Below, in pieces: positions 27,130-34,959 of a DNA stretch of 64,000 nt. A model generated the notes under the pieces. The model was not told the origin of the DNA and made no database searches. It worked only from the letters and a program-made list of their open reading frames with translations. Positions within the stretch are counted from its first letter, which is position 1, and every line of letters begins with the position of its first letter. This stretch comes from JAYYZW01 sp965217605 (GTDB lineage: Bacteria > Pseudomonadota > Gammaproteobacteria > Ga0077536). The DNA is taken from positions 496,001-560,000 of the forward strand of contig CBDCJB010000004.1 of the NCBI GenBank assembly GCA_965217605.1, given 5' to 3'. The position numbers were made by a program, and so were the translations under genes.

Positions 27130-28128
27130 CAGTATAATTCTGGCTCGATGTTTTGGTATTAATTTTTTATATTCAAATATTTATAAACGATGTGTCGTCG
27201 CTTATAAAAACCTGTATCACCAATGTATCACCACACCGCCAGAATTCTGAGGGAGACGGAGCAGGTAACACAGCGTCACGTTTCAACGGGCCGAGAACGA
27301 GGTGGCCCTGTTTTGTGCGGAACCCGGCGAGACAGCGGTTTCTGCACGCGGTGGATTGTACCGCGGCCCGGACGCAGAGCGCTCGGGCCCTGGGCGATGA
27401 TGCAATTGAGGTGCCCAACGAGGCCGGTACTATGGACGCTGCGCGATGTCGAACGGCCATGGCCGCATCGCTACCGCCGGTGCGGGCAGGGTTTGAAGTC
27501 TGCGTTTGCGCAACGGGTGCCGACGCGCTAGGAGCGCTGGGCAGCGGGCAGGTCCGGCGTGATGAGCCAAGTCTTGCGATACGATCCTGGTTGAGAGCGT
27601 GAGCGGCGTGGGGCACAACGCCCGGGCGTGATGCTTCACCGCGGCTGACAGGCCTTGTATCTTGTCTCCCCGAAAAGGCCTGCAAAATTGCGCCCATTGC
27701 GCCCATTGCGTCTTTCATCGGCGCCGTTTGGGCTGTGAGCGCCGTTTTGGCTCCACGTTACAGCTCTTCTAACAATGTCTTAGGTCCCTGAAATTGACAG
27801 CCAACCCACCTCGCCGCGACTTGAGTTGGAAGTTGTTTCGCACATTCCTTTTTCTCAACGGCACGTCGACGCACGCGCCGCGCAATACCCCTTCGTTGCA
27901 AGCCGTCATAGATTGATGGTCCCGTAATTTCCGTCGCCGCACCGAGCAAGGCGTGCCGGTGGCCACGGGGCAATAACCCCATGCGGTGGCGCGGGGGCCC
28001 TGGCGCGCAGAATCTCATGGCCCTGCGATAACACCCTGTGTGAAGTATTGCAGGCGCCTGTCGATCTTGGTCTGCGCGCGCTCACTCGCGTCCCAGGCGC
28101 TCAAATCATGGCTTAATCAGGTTCCCGA
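27130..28128. other. Non-coding or decayed mobile DNA
   Basis: About 1 kb with no recognisable gene on either strand. It begins AT-rich at the cyclase break (TATTAATTTTTTATATTC) and has a short direct repeat TGTATCACCA at 27210-27230 and a GCGCCCATT repeat near 27690. Open frames exist but have biased, arginine-rich composition without motifs. Probably debris of the insertion that split the cyclase. Confidence 0.5.
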
Positions 28129-28260
28129 TGCGCAAAAATTGAGTTTATCGCGCACTTGAAAAGAGTCGCGGATGGGACCCTTTGGCTTGAAGCACCAGGG
28201 GGGGTCCTCCAACACCGTCGGCGTTTTGCTTAAGTACCTATGGGTCTCGTTGTCTCACTT
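28129..28260. repeat. Long direct repeat, copy A
   Basis: About 130 bp that is nearly repeated at 30266-30399 in the same orientation. Shared blocks include AAATTGAGTTTATCGCGCA, AAGAGTCGCGGATGGGACCC and TTGGCTTGAAGCACCAGGGG. Identity is roughly 85-90% by eye. The two copies bracket the terminase/ParA/IS6 segment. Confidence 0.75.
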
Positions 28261-28557
28261 GTTGGGGCCTGCGCGCGAGGCGGCGGCGCCGTTGACACTG
28301 CGCTTGATCGCTTCGCCCGGCCGGCCGTCGTGGTCGCGGATCGATGGCGTGAAGCGGAACTCCGTGATGCTTTGGACAAGGCCGGAATACCCGCGGCCGA
28401 TCTCGAAGTACGCGGGATGGGCTTCAGGGATGGAGCCGACAATGTGCGAAATTTCCAACGTGCGATCGCCGATGGCCGGGTAATACCGGTCCCGTCGCTA
28501 CTGTGGCGTTCGGCGATGTCCGAAGCGCGCGTGACGTCCGGTCCGGCCGGTAACATG
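28240..28557 (+). pseudogene. Phage terminase large-subunit fragment
   Basis: About 105 codons. From about 28290 the protein reads ALDRFARPAVVVADRWRE, LRDALDKAGIPAADLEVRGM and SLLWRSAMSEARVTSGPAGN, a pattern I recognise from the C-terminal (nuclease) part of terminase large subunits of small phages. The first codons come from the direct repeat. After G-P-A-G-N the frame ends where an IS6 end remnant begins (28560). No other phage structural genes are nearby, so this is a relic. Confidence 0.55.
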
Positions 28558-28559
28558 AG

Positions 28560-28583
28560 AGAGTAAATCGGCTTGAGCCGGGT
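28560..28583. mobile_element. IS6-family left-end remnant
   Basis: GAGTAAATCGGCTTGAGCCGG matches the inner part of the IS6 left end at 40694 (GAGTAAATAGTCTTGAGTCGG) and 31186. It directly truncates the terminase fragment. Only about 24 bp remain. Confidence 0.5.
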
Positions 28584-28640
28584 GGATGAATCCAGTTACC
28601 AGGCGCATACTCAGGCAAAACATACACTGGTTTCCGGCAA

Positions 28641-29399
28641 ATGATCACTATCCCCAGCCGTCGTGATCTGCTCAAGATTGTCGTGCTCAACCCCAAAGGG
28701 GGTTCGGGCAAGACCACCCTGTGCACCAATCTGGCAAGCTGTTTTGCCCTGATGGAAGGCGCTCCGGCCCTGATGGATTGCGATCCTCAGGGGTCGAGCA
28801 TGCATTGGCTCGACAAGCGTCCACCCGAGCGGCCGGCGATACACGGCATTGCCGCTTACCACTTCAATTCCCGCAAGACCCGTAGCTGGCAACTCAGTGT
28901 ACCGGCAGAGGTTAGGCAGTTGATTGTAGACACACCGGCGGGTCTTGGGGTGCGGCGGCTGTGCGAGTTTACCCAGTCGGCAGATGCGATTCTGGTGCCG
29001 GTTTTGACCTCAGACACCGACATTCACGCCGCGTCGCATCTGATGGCCGACCTGCTGCTGGTTGCCAAAGTCAGCCGTTCATCGGGCAAGCTCGGCGTGA
29101 TTGCAAACAGAGTCCGGGAAAAGACCATCATGTACCGCAAACTGATGAGCTTCCTGGACAGCCTGGGCATCGAGTTGGTGACGGTTTTGCGCGACACCCA
29201 GAACTACTTGCACGCCACCGATCGCGGGCTTGGCGTCCACGAGCTTGCGTCGTCCCGTGCGCGCAAAGACATCTCTCAATGGCAACCTCTTTTAAACTGG
29301 ATCAAGTCCAGAAAAGACCCGCCACCCAAGCCTCGGGGGATACGGCTGGACTTTGCGCCGGAAACGCAACACAGTAATTCCAAGCACCGGCCGCATTAG
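28641..29399 (+). CDS. ParA-family ATPase
   Basis: 252 aa. Deviant Walker A VLNPKGGSGKTTLCTNLA with the signature lysine, then LMDCDPQGSSMHWL (A' box) and LIVDTPAGLG (Walker B). ParA/MinD-like ATPases partition plasmids or position cargo. No ParB gene or parS-like array is visible next to it, so it is an orphan, probably from a plasmid or integrative element. The C-terminal 35 residues are basic (SRKDPPPKPRGIRL). ATG 28641 has a weak ribosome site; the core begins at LLKIVVLNPKGG. Confidence 0.8.
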   Translation: MITIPSRRDLLKIVVLNPKGGSGKTTLCTNLASCFALMEGAPALMDCDPQGSSMHWLDKRPPERPAIHGIAAYHFNSRKTRSWQLSVPAEVRQLIVDTPAGLGVRRLCEFTQSADAILVPVLTSDTDIHAASHLMADLLLVAKVSRSSGKLGVIANRVREKTIMYRKLMSFLDSLGIELVTVLRDTQNYLHATDRGLGVHELASSRARKDISQWQPLLNWIKSRKDPPPKPRGIRLDFAPETQHSNSKHRPH

Positions 29400-29624
29400 T
29401 TGAGTGCCTGTTCCGTCATCTGTTTCTAAGGGACGGCATGACGCTCTGTCTACGGAACACGTGCGTGGTCAGGCATGTTCCGAACTTCACGATGACTGGG
29501 ATGCATTTGGACTCCGCAACCCGACCTATCTGACGGAGCCGTTCATCATCAGCTCGAACTTCAAGCGCGAGGCGGACGGCTCGAACTGGCGCCCGGCGCC
29601 GTGCCGCCCTTGATTCAATCTGGA

Positions 29625-29803
29625 TCAGACGGCGTGAACCAGGAACGCGCCGACCGCGACGCCGAAGATTAACCAAATCCGGATCAAGAACGTTGGCTTC
29701 CCTTCGAACCAGCCAAGCAGCGCGTTGATGCGCACCCTGCCCACGAACGGCAGAGCGACTGCCGCCGCGATCGCGAGCCAGCCGAACACTCGGAATGTGG
29801 GCG
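29625..29803 (-). pseudogene. C-terminal fragment of a small membrane protein
   Basis: A reading frame without start encodes VFGWLAIAAAVALPFVGR then a loop and FLIRIWLIFGVAVGAFLV followed by a stop: two membrane helices. Its 5' end is cut by the IS6 remnant at 29804. I do not recognise the family; similar two-helix proteins of unknown function are common. Too short and start-less to be a complete gene. Confidence 0.4.
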
Positions 29804-30070
29804 TTGGCTGAACAACCGGGCAGAAAACTCACATCAGCCCTTTCGAAGGCGGGAAGGGGCAATGGTGCGGTTCAGAGACATCAAGACCCTACAGAAATTC
29901 GCCTCTGTCCATGCCTCGATCTATAACCATTTCAACCACCAACGCCATCTCAACCGCCGCGCTATTTTCAAACAAGCTCGAGCCGCTGCCCTGGCTGAGT
30001 GGTGTCAACTTACAGCTTAAAAGGCCTCGATTGCAGGTTCTACCGGTCCGACCCAGTTAGTCTGACAATG
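29804..30070 (+). mobile_element. IS6-family element, 3' remnant
   Basis: Contains the end of an IS6 transposase (RWLNNRAENSHQPFRRREG-like, then RFRDIKTLQKFASVHAS, about 75 codons to TAA at 30020) and the right inverted repeat TCTGACAATGCC at 30059-30070. It is clearly diverged from the complete copy at 40684-41488. Everything 5' of the catalytic Glu region is missing. Confidence 0.85.
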
Positions 30071-30265
30071 CCTCCCTTAGAACGGGTCTAGGTTAATTAT
30101 CGGTGCCAAACCCGGGTCCTTTCAGCTACGGTCGAGGCGTGGCTTAGCCTGAGCTATAAAATTTCGAACGTCGCCGTACGCAGAAAAACTTGTCCCCGGG
30201 CAAGCAGCAACGATGGCGTGCGGCAGCTATCTTCGTCGGCCATTCCTAGCGTAACCGGGCTCCAC

Positions 30266-30399
30266 GTGCGCGAAAATTGAGTTTATCGCGCATGTGGAAA
30301 GAGTCGCGGATGGGACCCGTTGGCTTGAAGCACCAGGGGGGGAGCCTCCAACGGCGTCGGCGTTTGACTTAAGTCCCTATGGGTCTGAGCCTCACACTT
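30266..30399. repeat. Long direct repeat, copy B
   Basis: Second copy of the 130-bp repeat (see 28129-28260). It includes AAATTGAGTTTATCGCGCAT, GAGTCGCGGATGGGACCC and AAGTCCCTATGGGTCTGAGC. The 195 bp before it (30071-30265) hold nothing I recognise. Confidence 0.75.
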
Positions 30400-30817
30400 T
30401 TCGCGCTACGCGCGAGCGGTGTACACCGCCCTGCCAAAGGCGCTCAACCCCGGTCCGGTTCGCGGGCCGCCTTAACGCCTCGAACCATGTTGTTTGGGCT
30501 CGCGTTGCGCTTGTTCGCAGCAGCAATGTTGCGATTGCCCCATCGCAAGATGTGATCGGTTGCGGCGTCACCTGCCCACCACCACTCGGATACGGCGGCC
30601 ACCCGTGGCCGTCAAGTTTCGAGGTAGCGATGCGATCGCGGGTGCGCTCCTCGCCGGCCACAGCCGCCATCTCGGCCTTTTCCGCATCGTCTGCGACCGC
30701 CACTTTGGCAGCCGGCGCAGGAGTCGGCCTCTCGATCGTGGCGGCGGGTACAGCGGTCAGCGGCGCGGCCCGGTCATCGCCACAGGCGCCGATGAGCATG
30801 CCCGCCAGGCAAAGCAA
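30392..30817 (-). pseudogene. Decayed lipoprotein paralogue
   Basis: The protein starts LLCLAGMLIGACGDD (lipobox LIGAC) and matches the leader of the lipoprotein at 30889-31035 (LLCLVGMLIGACDRD). The upstream sequences also align (CTCCCAGG...GAGGTCAGGTGA versus CTCCCAGG...GATGTCAGATGA). The start codon that aligns with the neighbour's ATG is CTG here, so only TTG 30817 or a rare CTG could initiate. After about residue 60 the sequence becomes arginine-rich and looks non-coding. Probably a degenerating duplicate. Confidence 0.5.
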
Positions 30818-30888
30818 TACTCCACGGTATGACAGGGCGTCCTCCCAGGCCGTGGGTGCAAGCGCCAGTGAGGTCAGGTGACTACCGG

Positions 30889-31035
30889 TTAACCCTCGTC
30901 CTCGTCGTCCGCGGCAACCGGCTCCGCCGGCGTCTCGGTCGCGGCGGGTGCGGTGGTCTGTGTCTCGGCCTGGTCTCTGTCACAGGCGCCGATGAGCATT
31001 CCCACCAGACAAAGCAGTACTACGCGATAGGGCAT
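30889..31035 (-). CDS. Small lipoprotein
   Basis: 48 aa: MPYRVVLLCLVGMLIGAC then a 30-residue acidic Thr/Ala/Pro tail ending ADDEDEG. It has a clear type II signal peptide with lipobox LIGAC. The start is fixed by a good ribosome-binding site (GGGAGGAAGCCATC ATG). Too short for a folded domain; similar tiny lipoproteins occur with toxins (entericidin-like) or in envelope stress, but no function can be claimed. A decayed tandem paralogue follows it. Confidence 0.6.
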   Translation of the reverse strand: MPYRVVLLCLVGMLIGACDRDQAETQTTAPAATETPAEPVAADDEDEG

Positions 31036-31173
31036 GATGGCTTCCTCCCAGGTTGGTCCAAGTGTAAGGGCTGATGATGTCAGATGATTGCGAGTTAAGC
31101 ATAACAGCGAAATCGTCTCGGCCGATGTTTTTCGAAGGGCGTGTTGCCGCCACCAACGCGATTGAGAGTCTGC

Positions 31174-31312
31174 ACAGGCATTGTCAGAGTAAATGGGCTT
31201 GAGCTGAAAAGTAAGGCCTCGTAGCCTCCGGTGATGCACAATCCTTTCCGTTATTTCAACAGTTCGCCCGAAGTGATCCGCTTCGCGGTGATGTTGTATG
31301 TCCGATATCCTT
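31174..31312 (+). mobile_element. IS6-family element, 5' remnant
   Basis: Left inverted repeat GGCATTGTCAGAGTAAAT at 31174, then the first 27 codons of the transposase (HNPFRYFNSSPEVIRF...RYPL) as in the complete copy. Similarity ends near 31312, where the split cyclase sequence begins. Together with 29804-30070 it brackets the lipoprotein genes with both inverted repeats facing inwards. Confidence 0.8.
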
Positions 31313-31678
31313 TGTGCACAGCAGCGAATATTCGAGCGGCACCAGCGGCGGGGGCGCGGGAAACGCCCAGGCGATATAGAAGGGCGGCGCCATCCCGAAC
31401 AGCGTCAACATCGAAGCTGCGGTCGGCGAGAGCGTAGGCAGGAGCACCGCCAGGATCGCACCGACGATAAGGAATGCGTTGAAGTCCACATACGCCAGCG
31501 GCCCGGGAAACTTGCCCGACAGGAGATCACCGGCCACCTGCGCGTTGACCGAAATGCCTTGCCCGAACGCGAACTCGAAGCTCGTGAGGCCGACGGCATT
31601 GGTGACGAAGACTAGGAACACCGTAAAGATCAGCGCGGACTGCGCGCGCGACCGGACGCGCGGAATGCTGAGTTTCAT
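31313..31678 (-). pseudogene. CHASE2-type adenylate cyclase, 5' part of a split gene
   Basis: Starts MKLSIPRVRSRAQSALIF with a membrane helix to about residue 32. SVNAQVAGDLLSGKFPG then fits the end of a CHASE2 sensor domain, followed by two helices (FLIVGAILAVLLPTLSP, LFGMAPPFYIAWAF) and PPLVPLEYSLL, where an IS6 remnant interrupts it. Most of the extracellular CHASE2 domain is absent (internal deletion after FEFAF). It is on the same strand as the catalytic fragment at 26401-27129 and fits as its upstream part. The CHASE2 assignment is by eye. Confidence 0.55.
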
Positions 31679-31803
31679 TGTCGGTTACCCACGTGCCGGT
31701 GGACGTTCATTGCGGCTGGAATCTACCCCATCGCCAGCCACGGAAAAAGCTGGCCTGATAAAGAATCGGCCGCCAAGCGGTTGACCTTTATAAGGAAAAC
31801 GAA

Positions 31804-31834
31804 CGAGATCTCAACACCATACGTTGAGATCTCG
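31804..31834. promoter_or_regulatory. Perfect 12-bp palindrome, possible activator site
   Basis: CGAGATCTCAAC - 7 nt - GTTGAGATCTCG, perfect arms. It lies about 80 bp upstream of the sigma-54 promoter at 31915, the spacing usual for an upstream activating sequence of a sigma-54 activator. No T-run follows, so a terminator is less likely. Confidence 0.6.
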
Positions 31835-31914
31835 ACACTTTACGGCCGCGGCCGGGCGGCTGCTGGCGGCCAATATTTGAAGCATTGTCTTTAAATTCAA
31901 CGATTTGGCTTTAC

Positions 31915-31931
31915 TGGCACGATGGTTGCAC
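31915..31931 (+). promoter_or_regulatory. Sigma-54 (-24/-12) promoter
   Basis: TGGCAC-N5-TTGCAC is a consensus RpoN site, 40 bp upstream of the prepilin ATG at 31971. Its upstream palindrome and the presence of a sigma-54 response regulator at 8421 make a regulated pilin promoter likely. Confidence 0.75.
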
Positions 31932-31970
31932 TCATCTCAGGCAAATTTGGAATTCTGTGAGGACACCAAA

Positions 31971-32681
31971 ATGCCCAAGATCAACCGCCAACAAGGTTTC
32001 ACGCTGGTCGAAATGGCCATCGTACTCGTCATCATCGGATTGCTGCTCGGCGGCATCCTCAAAGGACAGGAACTCATCACCAGCGCCCGCGTCCGCAACA
32101 TCGCGGATCAAAACAGCGGCGTGCAGGCTGCTTATTATGGCTTCATCGACCGCTACCGTCAGGTCCCGGGTGACTGGGGCAGCGCGAATGCGGCGCAGTC
32201 GATCCCCGACGTCACCACCGGTGGCAATGCCGATGGGCGTCTGAATGATGCGGGCGCCGGCGACTGGGTGGAAGCCCTGGCGCTATGGGAGCACCTTTCG
32301 AAGTCCGGTTTCATCCAGGGCAACTACGTCGGTGGGACCACGCAGCCCAATCAGAACGATACCAACAGAGCACCGCGCAACGCCTTCAACGGTTTCCTGA
32401 TGCTCTATCGCTCGACCGATTACTACGATGCCGGCACGGCGACCGACAAGCTCAACCTCGTCCTGGGCGCGGGCATCCCGGTGAACGTCCTGGCCGAGCT
32501 CGACCGCAAGATCGACGACGGCTTGCCGCAGACCGGTGTACTGCGTCACGGCGTGACCGCCAGCGGAACGTTCGGCAGCATCTCTGAATCCACCACGACT
32601 TGTGTCGACACGACCCCGACGCCGCCGATCTGGGACATCGCCACCAACACGCAACTGTGCAACGCGGTCTATCTCTATTGA
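31971..32681 (+). CDS. Prepilin-type protein under sigma-54 promoter
   Basis: 236 aa from ATG 31971. It has a short leader (MPKINRQQ) and cleavage motif GFTLVEMAIVLVIIGLLLGG, then KGQELITSARVRNIADQN. The globular part includes a pair of cysteines near the C-terminus (TTTCVDT, QLCNAVY), as in type IV pilins with a disulfide loop. It stands alone with its own promoter and terminator, so it may be a major rather than minor subunit. Which of the two pilus systems assembles it is open. Confidence 0.82.
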   Translation: MPKINRQQGFTLVEMAIVLVIIGLLLGGILKGQELITSARVRNIADQNSGVQAAYYGFIDRYRQVPGDWGSANAAQSIPDVTTGGNADGRLNDAGAGDWVEALALWEHLSKSGFIQGNYVGGTTQPNQNDTNRAPRNAFNGFLMLYRSTDYYDAGTATDKLNLVLGAGIPVNVLAELDRKIDDGLPQTGVLRHGVTASGTFGSISESTTTCVDTTPTPPIWDIATNTQLCNAVYLY

Positions 32682-32703
32682 TCGCAGCCTTAAAGCTCGA
32701 TAA

Positions 32704-32731
32704 AAAGCCCGCATCACGCGGGCTTTTTTTT
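32704..32731 (+). terminator. Rho-independent terminator after prepilin gene
   Basis: AAAGCCCGC-ATCAC-GCGGGCTTT stem followed by a T-run, 22 bp after the prepilin stop. Confidence 0.9.
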
Positions 32732-32777
32732 CCTAGATCTGCCATTGTCCATTGAACTGACGGAGCGTATTCGACCC

Positions 32778-33499
32778 ATGCCAAGTGCGCTTGAGTTCCG
32801 ATCTGTACGCAAATCATTCGCTGGACGAGACGTGCTCGAGGATGTCTCGTTCGACGTGGTGACCGGTGAAACGGTCGGCTTGGTCGGCGTCAACGGCGCC
32901 GGCAAAACCACCCTGATCAGAGGTCTGCTCGATCTCAACCGGATCGATGGCGGCACGATCTCGATCTTCGACCGTGCGCACACCGAGACCCGAGCGCGGG
33001 ATCCGATGAGTTATCTGGCCGAGCGCTTCGCGCCACCCTATTTGCGACCGGCGCGGAGCTGCTCGCCTACCTGGCAGCGCTACACCATGTCGCCTACGAG
33101 CCCGCGGCAGCCGAGCGCGAAGCGCGCGCCCTCGACCTCGCGACGGAAGCGCTGGCCTTACCGGCGCGGCAGTACTCCAAAGGCATGGCGCAGAAGCTCG
33201 GGCTGATCGCCTGCATCCTCCCCGCTCGCCCATTGCTCGTGCTCGATGAACCGATGAGTGGACTCGATCCGAAGGCGCGTTCGCTGTTCAAGGAGCGTCT
33301 GGCCGAGCTCACGATGCAGGGTGTCACGCTCTTCTTCAGCACGCACTTGCTGGTGGATGTCGAATCGCTGTGCGATCGCATCGTCGTCATACACGACGGC
33401 CGCGTACGCTTTCACGGCACACCTGCAAACCTGACTGCGACGACGCAGTGCGCGACGCTCGAGCAAGCCTTCGTTCGCTGTATCGAAGACGGCAACTAG
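32778..33499 (+). pseudogene. ABC transporter ATPase, split by a one-base deletion
   Basis: The N-terminal part (ATG 32778) has Walker A GLVGVNGAGKTTLIRGL. After APPY the frame changes. In the next frame FATGAELLAYLAALHHV, YSKGMAQKLGL (signature motif), LLVLDEPMSGLDPKA (Walker B) and FFSTHLLVDVE (H-loop) continue to 33499. Restoring one T to the TTT at 33042-33044 gives one ORF of about 240 aa, a normal size. It could energise the permease at 24853, on the same strand but now 7 kb away across the mobile segment. An assembly error is possible. Confidence 0.85.
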
Positions 33500-33570
33500 C
33501 CGGACCCGCCGCGTAAAGATTCCCGCGACTGCGCCGCTAGCATGGGCGACGCAGCGAGGAATTCCAGACG

Positions 33571-34356
33571 ATGGTGGATCTACATCCGGAGCAGGCGCGG
33601 GCCGTGCTCGAAAACCTGGCGGTCGGTGTCGTGCTGATCGACAAGAACGAGCGCGTGAGTTGGGCCAACACTTATGCCAGCGATCTGCTCGGCGCGCAGG
33701 TTGACGGATTGCTCGGCCAAGATGTTGCGAGTCTGCCGCTGCCTTTTTCGGCACCGCAAGCGACCGACGACGAGCCACAGATCTGCGTCGCCGGCACCAT
33801 CGTCGGTGTTACGCAGCGCTACCATCATCCCTCCGGGGAGGGCTCCGTCCTGCTGTTATTAGACCGGGGGCATGCGCTGGTGTGGTTCTTGACCGCGCTT
33901 TCGAGTGGCGCCTCGGGCAGCGTCGCAGGTTTCGGTGTCTTGTCGCGCGGCGCGATCAGCAACCGTCTCGAAGCTGAAATTTCGCGCAGCCGGCGCTATG
34001 CCAATCCCCTCTCCTGCATTACCGTAAGGTTCAGCGGCGTTCGCGACGCCCGTGCATTGAGCACGGTCGCGCGGCGCGTGAAAGGGCAGTTGCGTTGGGT
34101 CGATCAGCTCGGCCAGTGGAACGACGATACGCTGCTGGTCATCCTGCCCGAGACCGACGAAAGCGCCGCAGGCGCACTCGGCGAGAAGCTCGTCCTGACC
34201 GTCAGAGGCGCGCTCGAATCAACCGACGATGGTCTATCGGCGACGCTCGGTACGAGTTCGTGGCAACGTGGCGACAATGCCGAGCAACTGGTGTGCCGGG
34301 CGCTCGCGGCGGGTCGGGTCGTGCTGCGCGGTCAACCCGTATTGGCGAGCGTCTAA
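33571..34356 (+). CDS. PAS protein with degenerate GGDEF-like domain
   Basis: 261 aa. Residues 8-90 look like a PAS domain (RAVLENLAVGVVLIDKNERVSWAN). Residues 125-255 follow the diguanylate-cyclase fold (NRLEAEISRSRRYANPLSCITVRF, then LGQWNDDTLLVILPETD), but the GGDEF signature is replaced by Q-W-N-D-D, so catalysis is unlikely. Possible signalling role through PAS sensing or as a c-di-GMP-insensitive partner. It overlaps the convergent osmC stop by 4 bp. Confidence 0.65.
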   Translation: MVDLHPEQARAVLENLAVGVVLIDKNERVSWANTYASDLLGAQVDGLLGQDVASLPLPFSAPQATDDEPQICVAGTIVGVTQRYHHPSGEGSVLLLLDRGHALVWFLTALSSGASGSVAGFGVLSRGAISNRLEAEISRSRRYANPLSCITVRFSGVRDARALSTVARRVKGQLRWVDQLGQWNDDTLLVILPETDESAAGALGEKLVLTVRGALESTDDGLSATLGTSSWQRGDNAEQLVCRALAAGRVVLRGQPVLASV

Positions 34357-34772
34357 TCGCCCTCGACGATCTCGAAATCGTGTGTGATCTCGACGGTCTC
34401 GCGCAACATGATCGTGGCCGAGCAATATTTGTCGGCGGACAACTTGATGGCACGTTCGACCGCCGCCGCGTTCAGGTCGCGGCCCTCGACGACAAAATGG
34501 ATATGGATGCGCGTGAAGACCTTGGGTACGGCTTCCGCACGCTCGGCCTCGAGCTCGGCGCGGCAATCGGTCACGTGTTGGCGGGCTTTTTTGAGAATGG
34601 AAACGACGTCGAAGCTCGTGCATGCGCCGAGACCGGTGAGCACCAGCTCCATCGGCCGGATGCCCGCGTTGCGGCCGCCCGCATCTGGCGGTCCGTCGAT
34701 GACCACGGCGTGGCCGCTGCCCGCCTCGCCCACGAACATCGCGCCGTCTACCCACTTGATCGTGGATTTCAT
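34353..34772 (-). CDS. OsmC-family protein (YhfA-like)
   Basis: 139 aa, the length of YhfA-type OsmC proteins. Both redox cysteines are visible: VLTGLGACTSFDVVSIL and LSADKYCSATIML, with the expected spacing. RPMELVLTGLG is the family signature. OsmC/Ohr proteins reduce hydroperoxides; the YhfA subgroup commonly neighbours crp, and crp is here the divergent neighbour 190 bp away. That conserved pairing supports the call. Confidence 0.88.
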   Translation of the reverse strand: MKSTIKWVDGAMFVGEAGSGHAVVIDGPPDAGGRNAGIRPMELVLTGLGACTSFDVVSILKKARQHVTDCRAELEAERAEAVPKVFTRIHIHFVVEGRDLNAAAVERAIKLSADKYCSATIMLRETVEITHDFEIVEGD

Positions 34773-34863
34773 CCGCCTGGTCCACTCCCTCTGGCGTGCC
34801 GATAGTGTGAGAAATGCCCGGTATCGGGCTTAACTCTCTCGCTTGATAAGTAGTCTAATTAGT

Positions 34864-34888
34864 ATCTTATAAGAATCTTCTATAAGAT
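34864..34888. promoter_or_regulatory. AT-rich dyad upstream of crp
   Basis: ATCTTATA-N9-TATAAGAT, perfect 8-bp arms, in the AT-rich region between osmC and crp. It could be an operator or part of the crp promoter. It is not a CRP consensus (TGTGA-N6-TCACA). Confidence 0.4.
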
Positions 34889-34959
34889 TTCATGGAACGT
34901 CCGATATATATAACAAGATCGAATAATCGGATGTCGCTAGCTACGTAGAGGTCAGAACC

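Noticed and set aside
27153..27718. Two open frames of 149 and 181 codons on opposite strands in the mobile scar
   Set aside because: Biased composition, no motif, no ribosome site; mutually overlapping.
28129..30399. CRISPR array from the repeated blocks
   Set aside because: Only two copies, 130 bp long and 2 kb apart; no short regularly spaced repeats anywhere in the window.
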